Shown here piece after piece: positions 37,375 through 46,589 of a stretch of DNA of 64,000 nt. The stretch comes from an uncultured Halomonas sp. Its GTDB lineage: Bacteria > Pseudomonadota > Gammaproteobacteria > Pseudomonadales > Halomonadaceae. Where the stretch lies: contig NZ_CAMPKE010000007.1 of NCBI RefSeq assembly GCF_946887195.1, positions 1 through 64,000 on the forward strand, in the 5' to 3' direction. Each line of letters opens with the position of its first letter. Position 1 is the stretch's first letter. The position numbers and the translations under genes were made by a program. The notes beneath the pieces were generated by a model. The model was not told where the DNA came from. It was given only the letters and a program-made list of their open reading frames with translations, and searched no databases.

Positions 37375-38283
37375 TCAATCGCCGTTTAAGACCTCATCCA
37401 ACGTCAACAACGCCGCCTGCCAGGAGGCCGCATCGGCGGCGGGATCGTAGCCCACCGGCAAGCCGTACTCGGCGGCGATCGCATCGGCATGGGGGTTACT
37501 GAAGCCATGCTTGGCATTCGGATAATTGGTGATCTCGACGGTGGCGCCCTGCGCCTCGAGGGCGCTGGTCATGGCCAGCAGTGCATCGCGCTTGACCAGC
37601 GTATCCGCAGCGCCGTTGTGGATTTCCACGATACCTTCGAAGGGTTGTGGCGCCGTCACCGCGCGGGTCGGGCTGCCGTGGAAGCTGATCGCCGCCTCGA
37701 TCGGCATGCCGGCGAGCGCCATGTTCATCACCACACCACCGCCGAAGCAGTAGCCGATCGCCGCCATGCCCTCGCCGGCCACCGCCGGATGCTGACTGAG
37801 CTTGACCATTGCCGCCTCGAGCCGAGCGCGCGCCGCCGGCCAATCCTGCATCACCCGTTTGGAGAGCGCGGCGGCTTCATCGGGATGTTCGGTGACCTTG
37901 CCAGCGCCGTACATGTCGACCGCCAGCGCCACGAAGCCGAGTGCCGCGAGCTGGTCGGCGCGGGCGCGGGCGTAGTCGTCGAGCCCCCACCACTCGTGCA
38001 CCACCAGTACCGCCGGACGCGGCTGGTCGTCGGCAACGTTGCGCGCCAGATAGCCCTGGTAGGTTTCACCGCCGGTGGAATACTCGAAGACCTCGCCCTT
38101 GACGCGCGGCCCCTCGGCGATTTCGGCTTCGACGGCCGCCTGGACCTGGGGTTCGATCTCGGGCTGAACCGGGGGCTGTGTCTGCACCTGCGACTGGACC
38201 TGCACCGGGGCCTCGCTCTGTGCCGACACCGGACCCGCCAGCAGAGCGATCATCAGGCACAGCAGCTTGAATGGGCTTCGCAT
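37375..38283 (-). CDS. Exported dienelactone hydrolase-family protein
   Basis: A 302-residue protein with a signal peptide (MRSPFKLLCLMIALLAGPVSA) and then a Val/Gln/Pro/Glu-rich linker of about 35 residues. The alpha/beta-hydrolase domain follows: VLVVHEWWGLDDYARARADQLA, the nucleophile in GYCFGGG (Cys), and NAKHGFSNP with the catalytic His. Cys-Asp-His is the dienelactone hydrolase triad. The signal peptide and linker place it in the periplasm, which is unusual for an enzyme normally in cytoplasmic chlorocatechol pathways. The substrate is unknown. Confidence 0.85.
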   Translation of the reverse strand: MRSPFKLLCLMIALLAGPVSAQSEAPVQVQSQVQTQPPVQPEIEPQVQAAVEAEIAEGPRVKGEVFEYSTGGETYQGYLARNVADDQPRPAVLVVHEWWGLDDYARARADQLAALGFVALAVDMYGAGKVTEHPDEAAALSKRVMQDWPAARARLEAAMVKLSQHPAVAGEGMAAIGYCFGGGVVMNMALAGMPIEAAISFHGSPTRAVTAPQPFEGIVEIHNGAADTLVKRDALLAMTSALEAQGATVEITNYPNAKHGFSNPHADAIAAEYGLPVGYDPAADAASWQAALLTLDEVLNGD

Positions 38284-38322
38284 ACAACGCTCTCCTTGCT
38301 TATCGTTCTTTCCTCGAGCCTA

Positions 38323-40008
38323 TCAGGAATCCCGAAACAGCGCCTGATGGACCCGGTTGCGCCCTTGGCGTTTGGCGACGTAAAGGCCCATATCGGCACG
38401 ATGCATCAGATCGTCCAGCGACTCGCCATCGAGACGCTCGGCGATGCCGAAACTGGCCGTGAAGCTGAGCCATTCACCATGAAACTCGACCCTGACCTCT
38501 TCGAACTTCCTACGCAGACGCTCCGCCAGTACCGCCGACTCCTGCAGCGATTGCCCGGTGAGCACCAGTGCGAACTCCTCGCCGCCGATACGTCCGAAGA
38601 TATCGTGTGAGCGCAGGGTACTGCGGCAGATCTCGCCCAGGCTGGCCAGCACCAGATCGCCCGCGGCATGCCCCCACGTATCGTTGGTGGTCTTGAAGTG
38701 GTCGATGTCGAAGATCACCAGCGACAATCGCGATGGCATGGTGTCGGTGGGTTCCAGCGTGGTCTTCAGGCAGCCCAGGAAAGCCCCGCGATTGAGTGCG
38801 CCGGTCAGACTATCGGTGGTCGATAGCTCGTGCAGTTTCATCTCGCGCAGCTTGCGGTCGGTAATGTCGCGCGACACCGCCAGCAGCCACTCGTAGCGTC
38901 CGCTGGCGGGGTTGATATAGGGCGAGCAGTGCGTTTCGACCCACATGTAATAGCCCTGGGCATGCCGCACCCGCAATTCGAGCTGCAGGTCGCTGCCCAT
39001 TCGCGAGGCCTCGTGGATGCGGCGCTGCACACGGGGCGCCTCGTCCGGCGGCAGCAACTCGATCAACGCCAGTGAATGCAGCTCCTCGGCGGCATAGCCC
39101 AGCAGGTTGCCGACCGACGGCGAGGCGAAACGACACAACCCATCGACATCGATCAACATGATCAGGTCGCTGACGTTCTCGACGATGAAGCGATAACGTC
39201 GTTCGCTTTCGGAAAGCGCCAGTTGGGCCTGCTTGCGCAGCGTGACATCCTCGCAGAAACCGTGCCAGAGAATGCCACCATCGGCCTCGCGCTCCGGCGT
39301 GGCGTGGCCGTAGACCCATAACTGGTGACCATCGGGATGACGATAGCGAAATTCGTGACGCCATACGCTCATGCGCAGCGCGCTACGATGAATGCTGCGC
39401 CATAGCGCGTCGATATCGTCGGGGTGAACGCGGTCGATGGCGGTCTGCGGGTCATTGACGATCGCTGACGGCTCCAGGCCGAACAACCGCTGCATGCCGG
39501 CACTGACCAGCGGAAAATGCAGTTGCCTGTCGCGCGAGAGTCGGCACTGATAAAGCGTGCCCGGCACCTGCTCGCTGAGCTTCTCGAAGCGCTCGAGCAG
39601 CGACTGGCGCTCGGTGACATCGACCAGCGAGCCGACCAGTTCGGTGACCTCGCCACGGCTATCGCGGTGGATGACGATATCGTCCTGCAAGTGATGCAAG
39701 GTGCCGTCGGTATGCCAGACCGTGTAGTTGAGACTCAGACGATCGGCGCCGTTACCGCGCGCCTGATGCAACCGGGTCAATACCTCCTGGCGCGAGTGGC
39801 TGGCCAACAGCTCCAGCCAGAGATGGGGCGCATCGCGTAGCGCCTGGCGCTCGAGACCGCACAGCGAATGTACATTGACACCGAGATAGTGCAGGCGCCC
39901 CTGCCACCAGTCGAAATCCGTGGCGTAGACCACGGCGGAGGAAGCGCAAAGCAGCGCATCGAGAAAGCGCGGCAGGAGTTGCAGCGTCGAAGAAGCCGGC
40001 ATGTTCAT
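38323..40008 (-). CDS. PAS-PAS-PAS-GGDEF diguanylate cyclase
   Basis: A 561-residue signalling protein without transmembrane helices. Three PAS/PAC units span about residues 15-140, 145-270 and 275-395, each ending in a DVTERQ/DVTLRK/DITDRK box. The GGDEF domain has the active motif G475-G-E-E-F479 and an RxxD inhibitory site (RSHD, residues 466-469) five residues before it, so c-di-GMP synthesis with product inhibition is expected. AGGGGA lies five bases before ATG 40008, which is preferred to a frame extension to 40056. Confidence 0.92.
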   Translation of the reverse strand: MNMPASSTLQLLPRFLDALLCASSAVVYATDFDWWQGRLHYLGVNVHSLCGLERQALRDAPHLWLELLASHSRQEVLTRLHQARGNGADRLSLNYTVWHTDGTLHHLQDDIVIHRDSRGEVTELVGSLVDVTERQSLLERFEKLSEQVPGTLYQCRLSRDRQLHFPLVSAGMQRLFGLEPSAIVNDPQTAIDRVHPDDIDALWRSIHRSALRMSVWRHEFRYRHPDGHQLWVYGHATPEREADGGILWHGFCEDVTLRKQAQLALSESERRYRFIVENVSDLIMLIDVDGLCRFASPSVGNLLGYAAEELHSLALIELLPPDEAPRVQRRIHEASRMGSDLQLELRVRHAQGYYMWVETHCSPYINPASGRYEWLLAVSRDITDRKLREMKLHELSTTDSLTGALNRGAFLGCLKTTLEPTDTMPSRLSLVIFDIDHFKTTNDTWGHAAGDLVLASLGEICRSTLRSHDIFGRIGGEEFALVLTGQSLQESAVLAERLRRKFEEVRVEFHGEWLSFTASFGIAERLDGESLDDLMHRADMGLYVAKRQGRNRVHQALFRDS

Positions 40009-40097
40009 TGAGTCCCCTAACGTTCCCTGTGCCGCTGCATGCCGCTTTTCTATCAATCACATCCCGACAGCGACTTTCCATCCGACTCCAATCCTCT

Positions 40098-40379
40098 TCA
40101 TCCACCCGATTGGGTCACGGATCGCGCAACGACATTCGCCCCATCAATTGCATCGTCGATCGATATCGCCGGATCGATGACGCAGGCTTGCACTAATTCA
40201 CGCAGCTCACGTACGGATAGCGGTACTCGCGCCGGGGCTACCTGGCCCTCCCAGATAATCAGCAGCGCGGGCAGATCGCGCGTCTGATCGACGCCGACGA
40301 CCTGCCCCATGGTTCGGCGCTGAGGGTCGCGCAGTCGTGCGCCGATCAGATGATGTGCCTGTGTCACGCTATCACGCAT
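40098..40379 (-). CDS. Small PRC-barrel-like protein, function unknown
   Basis: A 93-residue protein beginning MRDSVTQAHHLIGARLRDPQRRTMGQVVGVDQTRDLPALLIIWEG. The LIGARL...MGQVVGV...ALLIIWEG...VPLS pattern resembles a compact PRC-barrel domain, but the match is weak. There is no strong ribosome binding site before the ATG. It is upstream of the diguanylate cyclase on the same strand. Confidence 0.5.
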   Translation of the reverse strand: MRDSVTQAHHLIGARLRDPQRRTMGQVVGVDQTRDLPALLIIWEGQVAPARVPLSVRELRELVQACVIDPAISIDDAIDGANVVARSVTQSGG

Positions 40380-40534
40380 GGCCGAGCCCGAAGTATTATT
40401 TGTCTATGCGGCGGAATTTCGAGTCTAGCATACTCACGGCCACCCCCAAGTGGCCCGAAAAAACCCCACCTGCATGACAGCTTAGCAGCTTCGCCGACAG
40501 GCTCACGGCGCTTTTTTCCACGCGATAAACGCAT

Positions 40535-40662
40535 ACAAAAAAGGGTGCTGTGAGCACCCATATTTGCCTGTCCTGCTTGAGAGAAATCAAAGGGTGGCGC
40601 GCCGGCTCGAAATTCCGTGCGGAGCCGTGAGTGCGCGAAGAGTTCTCGCCGATGCGCCACCA
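40535..40662 (-). ncRNA. Candidate structured 3' UTR or small RNA downstream of gap
   Basis: Read on minus, GGTGGCGC (40661-40654) can pair with GCGCCACC (40600-40593). Inside, CGGCTC (40627-40622) pairs with GAGCCG (40608-40603) and GCGA (40649-40646) with TCGC (40638-40635), a branched structure. The next segment holds TTCTCTC and AGGACAGG, and the stretch ends in the terminator listed at 40537-40559. It begins about 20 nt after the gap stop. No coding potential is credible. It may be the gap mRNA tail, a processed sRNA or an unrecognised riboswitch-like element. Confidence 0.4.
40537..40559 (-). terminator. Rho-independent terminator downstream of gap
   Basis: On the minus strand GGGTGCT, CAC loop, AGCACCC is followed by six T. 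It lies about 120 nt after the gap stop, at the end of the structured region. Confidence 0.88.
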
Positions 40663-40680
40663 CACCGGGGGGACCGGCGA

Positions 40681-41682
40681 TCAGCCAGCGGCCTGCATGG
40701 CCAGCGCCGTATCCAGCATGCGGTTGGAGAAGCCCCACTCGTTGTCGTACCAGGCCATGACCTTGACCAGGCGGCCATTGACACGGGTATGGTTGGCATC
40801 GAACGTGGAAGAGTGAGCGTCATGATTGAAGTCGATGGAGACCAGCGGCTGGGCGTTGACGGCCAGCACCGTTGAATTGGCTGCCGCCTGCTCGACGATG
40901 GCATTGACCTCTTCTTTAGTGGTATCGCGGCTAGCGGTGAATACCAGATCCACCAACGAGACGTTGATCACCGGCACGCGCACCGCCAGACCGTCGAGCT
41001 TGCCCTCGAGCTCCGGCAGCACCAGGCCGACCGCCGCCGCCGCGCCGGTCTTGGTGGGGATCATCGATTGCGTGGCGCTGCGCGCCCGGTACGGATCCTT
41101 GTGATAGACATCCGACAGGTGCTGGTCGTTGGTGTAGGCATGCACGGTGGTCATCAGGCCGTTGTCGATGCCGATCGCATCGTTGAGCGCCTTGGCCACC
41201 GGCGCCAGGCAATTGGTGGTGCATGAGGCGTTGGAAACCACGCGATGCTCGGCGGTCAGCACGTCGTCATTGACGCCGTAAACGATGGTGGCATCGGCAT
41301 CGGGGCTGGGTGCCGAGATCAATACCCGCCCGGCACCGGCGGCGAGATGCGCAGCCGCGGCCTCGCGCTTGGTGAACAACCCGGTGCACTCCATCACCAG
41401 GTCGATCTTGAGTTTATCCCATGGCAGTTGGCTCGGATCGCGCTCGGCGAAGATACTGATACGATCGCCAGCGACGCTGAGCGTCTCTTCGTCATGCTCG
41501 ACGCCATGGCCGAAGTGACCGTGCACGCTGTCGTGCTTGAGCAGATGCGCATTCAGTTTGGGATCGCCGAGATCGTTGATCGCAACGACCTGAATGCGAT
41601 CGCGGTAGTCGTTCTCGTAGAGCGCCCGCAGCACGTTGCGCCCGATACGTCCGAATCCATTGATGGCGACGCGTAATGTCAT
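40681..41682 (-). CDS. gap: Glyceraldehyde-3-phosphate dehydrogenase
   Basis: A 333-residue enzyme oxidising glyceraldehyde 3-phosphate to 1,3-bisphosphoglycerate with NAD. The start [21 protein letters not shown] carries the nucleotide-binding glycine motif. The active-site Cys is in [15 protein letters not shown], and the C-terminus shows [17 protein letters not shown] 41682 follows GAGGAGGCC; the frame extends to 41739 but without a binding site. It is divergent from edd across a region with a HexR-type operator, as in Pseudomonas putida. Confidence 0.97.
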   Translation of the reverse strand: MTLRVAINGFGRIGRNVLRALYENDYRDRIQVVAINDLGDPKLNAHLLKHDSVHGHFGHGVEHDEETLSVAGDRISIFAERDPSQLPWDKLKIDLVMECTGLFTKREAAAAHLAAGAGRVLISAPSPDADATIVYGVNDDVLTAEHRVVSNASCTTNCLAPVAKALNDAIGIDNGLMTTVHAYTNDQHLSDVYHKDPYRARSATQSMIPTKTGAAAAVGLVLPELEGKLDGLAVRVPVINVSLVDLVFTASRDTTKEEVNAIVEQAAANSTVLAVNAQPLVSIDFNHDAHSSTFDANHTRVNGRLVKVMAWYDNEWGFSNRMLDTALAMQAAG

Positions 41683-41834
41683 GATGGTTGGCCTCCTCAC
41701 GGCAGTTGGCGTAAACGGGTTGGCGACCACGTTCTCCATACCGGCTACAGCGGTTCGGGAGGCAGTCGCGATGAAAAAATCCTACGCTTTAGCCACAATT
41801 TGCGCCAAAGCATGGCGACATTCAAGGCATTTTT

Positions 41835-41849
41835 TTGTTAACTTTACAA
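41835..41849. promoter_or_regulatory. HexR-type operator (TTGT-N7-ACAA)
   Basis: TTGT, TAACTTT, ACAA lies in the gap/edd divergent region, 35 nt before the edd ATG and about 150 nt before that of gap. TTGT-N7/8-ACAA is the consensus reported for HexR in Pseudomonas, where it controls exactly this gene pair. 2-Keto-3-deoxy-6-phosphogluconate relieves HexR repression. The hexR gene is not in the window. Confidence 0.72.
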
Positions 41850-41883
41850 ACATACCGTTAGCACCGTGAAAGAGGTTGCCCCC

Positions 41884-43755
41884 ATGGCCATCGATGACAG
41901 CGTTTCCCAAGTGACCCAGCGCATCCGCGAGCGCTCCAGCGAACGACGCGCCCTCTACGAACGGCATATGCAGGATCAACACCGGCGCGGCGTTCACCGT
42001 GGCGAGCTGTCGTGCGGCAACCTGGCGCACGGTTTCGCGGCTTGCGGCACCGCTGACAAGAATCGTCTGAAAATGATGAGCAGTGCCAATCTCGGAATAG
42101 TTTCGTCATATAACGACATGCTCTCCGCCCATCAGCCGCTGGCGCCTTTTCCCGACATGATCAAGGATGCCGCTCGCGCCATGGGCTCCACCGCCCAGTT
42201 CGCGGGTGGCGTACCGGCGATGTGCGATGGCGTGACCCAGGGCCAGCCGGGCATGGAACTCTCGCTGTTCTCGCGCGACGTGATCGCCATGGCCACCGCC
42301 GTGGCGTTGTCTCACAACATGTTCGACGCCGCGTTGTATCTGGGCATCTGCGACAAGATCGTACCGGGGCTGTTCATCGGTGCCGCGCGCTTCGGCCACC
42401 TGCCGGCGATTTTCGTGCCCGGCGGCCCGATGACCAGCGGCTTGCCCAATAACGAAAAGGCCCGCGTGCGCCAGCTCTATACCGAAGGCAAGGTCGGCCG
42501 CGACGAACTGCTCGAAGCCGAATCGCAGTCCTACCATGGCCCCGGTACCTGTACCTTTTATGGCACCGCCAACTCCAACCAGTTGATGATGGAGATGATG
42601 GGGCTACACCTGCCCGGCGCCTCGTTCATCAATCCGAATACGCCGCTGCGCGAGGCGCTGACCCGCTACGCCGCCGAGCAGGCGATTCGCAACACCGAAC
42701 CCGCCGGCAACTACCGCCCTTTCTGGCAACAGATCGACGAGAAAGCGATCGTCAACGCCATGGTCGGCCTGCTCGCCTCCGGCGGTTCGACCAACCACAC
42801 CCTGCACCTGGTCGCGATGGCCGGCGCGGTGGGGCTGACCATTACCTGGGACGACTTCACCGCACTCTCCGCAGCGGTGCCGAGCCTGACCCGCATCTAC
42901 CCCAACGGCCAGGCCGACGTGAATCACTTCCAGGCCGCCGGCGGCATGAGCTTTCTGATTCGCGAGTTACTCGATGCAGGGCTGATCCACGGCGATGTTC
43001 CCAGCGTGTTCGGCGGCGATCTGACCGATTACACCAAGGAGCCGTTTCTCGACGACGGCGAACTGGTGTGGCGTGAAGGCCCCACCGAGAGCCTGGACCC
43101 CGACGTGCTGCGTCCGGTCGCCAATCCCTTCTCGCCGACCGGTGGCTTGACCGTGCTCGACGGCAACCTGGGACGCGGCGTGATCAAGATCTCCGCGGTC
43201 AAGCCCGAACACCGTCTGGTCGAAGCACCGGTGCGTCTGTTCAGCGACCAGACTCAACTCAAGGCCGCCTTCGATGCCGGCGAGCTCGATCGCGATGTGG
43301 TGGTAGTGGTGCGTTTCCAGGGTCCACGCGCCAATGGCATGCCCGAACTGCACATGCTGACGCCTTACCTCGGCGTGCTGCAGGATCGCGGTTACAAGGT
43401 GGCACTGGTCACCGATGGGCGCATGTCCGGTGCTTCCGGCAAAGTGCCGGCGGCCATCCACATCACCCCTGAAGCGGTCGACGGCGGCCCGCTGGCCAGG
43501 CTCAGGGAGGGCGACGTGGTGCGTCTGGATGCCGATAACGGCGAGCTTACGGCACTGGTCGACGACGTCGAATGGCAATCCCGCGAGTTGGCCAGCGCCG
43601 ATCTCGACGGTTACCGCTATGGTCTTGGGCGTGAGTTGTTCGCCGGCTTTCGTCATCTGGTCGGCGGCGCCGAGGATGGCGCAGCGGTATTCGGCGGCTT
43701 CGAGGCGCAGGATCTGGCCACTCGCGAGCCGCTACACAAGGAAGCCCAGGCATGA
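41884..43755 (+). CDS. edd: Phosphogluconate dehydratase (Entner-Doudoroff)
   Basis: A 623-residue [4Fe-4S] dehydratase converting 6-phosphogluconate to 2-keto-3-deoxy-6-phosphogluconate. Family marks are [76 protein letters not shown] and [18 protein letters not shown]; the cluster cysteines lie in the CDGVTQG, GICDKI and GTCTFYG blocks. AGAGG lies eight bases before ATG 41884. It overlaps glk by four bases and heads the six-gene sugar cluster. Confidence 0.97.
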   Translation: MAIDDSVSQVTQRIRERSSERRALYERHMQDQHRRGVHRGELSCGNLAHGFAACGTADKNRLKMMSSANLGIVSSYNDMLSAHQPLAPFPDMIKDAARAMGSTAQFAGGVPAMCDGVTQGQPGMELSLFSRDVIAMATAVALSHNMFDAALYLGICDKIVPGLFIGAARFGHLPAIFVPGGPMTSGLPNNEKARVRQLYTEGKVGRDELLEAESQSYHGPGTCTFYGTANSNQLMMEMMGLHLPGASFINPNTPLREALTRYAAEQAIRNTEPAGNYRPFWQQIDEKAIVNAMVGLLASGGSTNHTLHLVAMAGAVGLTITWDDFTALSAAVPSLTRIYPNGQADVNHFQAAGGMSFLIRELLDAGLIHGDVPSVFGGDLTDYTKEPFLDDGELVWREGPTESLDPDVLRPVANPFSPTGGLTVLDGNLGRGVIKISAVKPEHRLVEAPVRLFSDQTQLKAAFDAGELDRDVVVVVRFQGPRANGMPELHMLTPYLGVLQDRGYKVALVTDGRMSGASGKVPAAIHITPEAVDGGPLARLREGDVVRLDADNGELTALVDDVEWQSRELASADLDGYRYGLGRELFAGFRHLVGGAEDGAAVFGGFEAQDLATREPLHKEAQA

Positions 43756-44720
43756 GTCGACCGGCGCTGATCGGCGATATCGGCGGCACCAATGCCCGCT
43801 TCGCGCTGGTGACGCCGGGCGAGTTCGACCTGCGCGAGATCCAGACGCTGCCCTGCGCCGATTATGCGACGCTGGAAGCTGCGGTCCGCGACTACCTGGC
43901 ACGCGTCGGCGCCACCGGCGAATGCGCTCCCCGCGAGGCCTGCCTGGCCTTCGCCTGCCCGGTGCACGACGACGACGTGCGTATGACCAATAACGCCTGG
44001 CGCTTTTCCAAGCGTCAGGTTCGCGACGCGCTGGGGCTCGAGCTGTTCAAGGCAATCAACGACTTCACCGCCCAGGCACTCGGCGTGCCGCACGTCGGCG
44101 AAGACGAACGCGTGACGATCGGCGATGGCCAGGCCGAACCGCACCGCGCCTGCCTGGTGATTGGGCCCGGCACCGGGCTCGGCGTGGCCGGGCTGTTTCC
44201 CGGCCGGCACGATTGGATTCCGCTATCCACCGAGGGCGGCCACGTCACCTTCGCGCCCACCGACGAGCGCGAACAGAACCTGCTGCGCTATTTTCGCAGC
44301 CGCTATGGCCGCGTCTCGGTCGAGCGCTTGCTGTGCGGTCAGGGGTTGCTCGACCTTTACCGCGCCCACGCCTCCTTGAAAGGGGCCAACCCGCGTTACA
44401 ACACACCGGCAGAGGTCACGGGTGCTGCTCGTGCCGGCGACGCCATCGCCGAAGACAGCGTGTTGCGCTTTCTGAAGATTCTCGGCGATGTCTGCGGCGA
44501 CACGGCGCTGACCATCGGCGCACGCGGCGGCATCTACTTATGTGGCGGCATCCTGCCGCGCCTGCTCGATTGGCTGCCGCGCAGCCGTTTCCGCGACGCC
44601 TTCACCGACAAGGGGCGCATGAGCGCTTACAATGCCAGCATTCCCATTTGGGTGGTCACCGCGCCCTGGACCGGATTGCTGGGGGCCGCCGAAGCGCTGC
44701 ATAACGAGGAGGTCGCATGA
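43752..44720 (+). CDS. glk: Glucokinase
   Basis: A 322-residue ROK-independent glucokinase of the E. coli Glk type. The phosphate site is [14 protein letters not shown], the sugar site [20 protein letters not shown] and the base [12 protein letters not shown]; the second phosphate site is [14 protein letters not shown]. The C-terminal block is [17 protein letters not shown]. The ATG overlaps the edd stop as ATGA, and the stop overlaps the next start. It phosphorylates glucose to feed the pathway. Confidence 0.95.
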   Translation: MSRPALIGDIGGTNARFALVTPGEFDLREIQTLPCADYATLEAAVRDYLARVGATGECAPREACLAFACPVHDDDVRMTNNAWRFSKRQVRDALGLELFKAINDFTAQALGVPHVGEDERVTIGDGQAEPHRACLVIGPGTGLGVAGLFPGRHDWIPLSTEGGHVTFAPTDEREQNLLRYFRSRYGRVSVERLLCGQGLLDLYRAHASLKGANPRYNTPAEVTGAARAGDAIAEDSVLRFLKILGDVCGDTALTIGARGGIYLCGGILPRLLDWLPRSRFRDAFTDKGRMSAYNASIPIWVVTAPWTGLLGAAEALHNEEVA

Positions 44721-45586
44721 TCCCATCATCCTTGCGCCGATTGCTGGATGCCACCGAAGGGCAACGCCAGGCCGAGTGGGCGGGACGTCAGGTCTGGCTG
44801 GCACGCGAAGCCTGGGGGGAGTTGGCGGTGTCGTTGCAGGGCGCCCAGGTACTTCATTTCGCTCCGGCGAACGCCAGCGGCGAAGGCTGGTTGTGGGTGA
44901 CGCCGACGCCGCAGGATCTGCCCGGCGCGATTCGCGGCGGCATTCCGCTGTGTTGGCCATGGTTCGCCGACGAATCGCCGGATGGCCAGGGCCCGATGCA
45001 CGGCACCGCGCGCAAGGCCGATTGGCGTCTCGACGGCGTCGATGAGCACGCCGGCGGTGTCGAACTGCACCTCTCTCCCGAGTCGCGATTGCACGAGCAA
45101 CTCGTGCCACGCGCGGTAATCCAGGCCAATGCCCAGCGCCTGCATGTCGAACTGATCACCGAGCATCGCGGCGAGACGCCGGTCAAGTTCAGCGGCGCAC
45201 TGCACAGCTATTTCAGCGTAGCGCACAGTCACCGCTGCAAGATCGAAGGGCTGGCTGGAGCGCGCTATCTCGATAAGCTCAAGGGCTTCGCCGAGAGCGT
45301 ACAGCAGGGCGAGCCGGGCATTCGCGGCGCCATCGACCGCATCTACCAGTCGAATCGCGAGGTCGTACTCGACGATGGCGAGCGCCGCCTGCGCATTGCC
45401 AAGCAGGGCAGCGACTCCACGGTGGTCTGGCATCCCGACACTGAACTGCCCGACGATACACCGGCCAGCGTCGGCCATCGCTTCGTCTGCGTCGAGGCCG
45501 CCTGCACCCGCATCGATCCGGTCTGGCTGGTGCCCGGCGCGCAGCATCTGCTGGCTACCACCATCAGCCGCGAGGAGCACTCATGA
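44717..45586 (+). CDS. D-hexose-6-phosphate mutarotase (glucose-6-phosphate 1-epimerase, YeaD-like)
   Basis: A 289-residue aldose epimerase-fold protein. GAQVLHFAP, the sugar-phosphate-site segment IRGGIPLCWPWF, HGTARKADW with the active-site His, and ALHSYFSVAH are family marks, and Glu in CVEAAC is the likely general base. It interconverts alpha and beta glucose 6-phosphate, which supplies the beta form for glucose-6-phosphate dehydrogenase. It overlaps glk and the following gene by four bases each. Confidence 0.92.
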   Translation: MIPSSLRRLLDATEGQRQAEWAGRQVWLAREAWGELAVSLQGAQVLHFAPANASGEGWLWVTPTPQDLPGAIRGGIPLCWPWFADESPDGQGPMHGTARKADWRLDGVDEHAGGVELHLSPESRLHEQLVPRAVIQANAQRLHVELITEHRGETPVKFSGALHSYFSVAHSHRCKIEGLAGARYLDKLKGFAESVQQGEPGIRGAIDRIYQSNREVVLDDGERRLRIAKQGSDSTVVWHPDTELPDDTPASVGHRFVCVEAACTRIDPVWLVPGAQHLLATTISREEHS

Positions 45587-46464
45587 GCGATAACGGCAAT
45601 CAACCGGCCTTCGACGTGCCCTTCCTGCTGGGCATGATGCGCCTGCACGAATCCCATGAGCTGAGCGACCCCACACGGCTGGCCGACTGGATCGAGGCGC
45701 GTCTCGACGACGGCCTCGATTGGTTCGATCATGCCGACATCTACGGTGACCGCGAAGGCGAGGCGCTGTTCGGCCAGGCGCTGAAGAAGCGCCCGGCATT
45801 GAAGGCGCGCGTCAAGATCGTCACCAAGACCGGCATCGTGCTGCCGGCGCGCGATGCCGCGTTCGGCGTCAAGCATTACGATACCTCGCCGGCTTATCTC
45901 GAAAGCGCGGTGGATGCCGCCCTCGCCCGGCTAGGAGTCGAGCGCCTGGATCATTTCCTGATTCACCGCCCCGACCCACTGATGGACGTCGCCGCCACCG
46001 CCGAGGCGCTCGACAATGCCATCGATGCCGGCAAGGTCGGCGCCGCCGGGGTGTCCAATTTCCTGCCCGAGCAGTGGCGTCACTTGCAGTGCGCCATGCG
46101 GCACCGGCTCGGCGTCCATCAACTCGAATTGTCATTGGCGCGCCCCGAGCCATTGTTCGATGGCCTCTACGACGCACTGATCAACGATGGCCAGCAGCCC
46201 TTGGCCTGGTCGCCGATGGGTGGCGGTTCGGTATTCGAGGACGTGTTGGGCTCGGCGCTGGAACGCCTGGCCAGCGATTTCTCCGTCAGCTCCGCCGGGC
46301 TGGCCCTGGCCTGGCTGCGACGCCTACCCGGCCAGCCGGTTCCGGTGGTCGGCACGCTCAAGGAGAGGCGCATCGGCGAGCTGGTGCGCGATGGCTCGCT
46401 GGCACTCGACCGGCCAACCTGGTTCGCCCTGCTCGAAGAGGCGCGCAGCCAGCGCGTGGCTTGA
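45583..46464 (+). CDS. Aldo/keto reductase (YdhF-like)
   Basis: A 293-residue NAD(P)H-dependent TIM-barrel reductase. The catalytic Asp and Tyr are in WFDHADIYGDREGEALFG, the Lys in VTKTGI, the substrate-site His in FLIHRPDPLM, and the nucleotide site around VVGTLKERRIGELV. Its ATG overlaps the mutarotase stop. The operon position suggests a sugar or methylglyoxal-type aldehyde substrate, but nothing in the sequence fixes it. Confidence 0.9.
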   Translation: MSDNGNQPAFDVPFLLGMMRLHESHELSDPTRLADWIEARLDDGLDWFDHADIYGDREGEALFGQALKKRPALKARVKIVTKTGIVLPARDAAFGVKHYDTSPAYLESAVDAALARLGVERLDHFLIHRPDPLMDVAATAEALDNAIDAGKVGAAGVSNFLPEQWRHLQCAMRHRLGVHQLELSLARPEPLFDGLYDALINDGQQPLAWSPMGGGSVFEDVLGSALERLASDFSVSSAGLALAWLRRLPGQPVPVVGTLKERRIGELVRDGSLALDRPTWFALLEEARSQRVA

Positions 46465-46589
46465 TACGCCGCTAGGCCGCCGGCGTGAGGATTGCTAGCG
46501 ATCCGGCTATCGAGAGGATAAGCTGACACGATTCATCCAACACCAATGCCCCATCGACTCGTCAATTCAAGAACAACAGGGACACGTGC

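Noticed and set aside
40555..40662. A confident call of a glycine riboswitch
   Set aside because: Only fragments of the aptamer sequence are present, no glycine gene lies downstream and the P1 stem is not convincing. It is kept only as an open possibility.
40396..40738. Minus-strand short frames across the region downstream of gap
   Set aside because: They run through a terminator and an RNA-like structured region and have no binding site; the structural explanation fits better.
46467..46487. ACGCCG...CGGCGT hairpin between the AKR gene and pgi as a terminator
   Set aside because: Six base pairs and no T-run; the cluster is probably read through or pgi has its own promoter.
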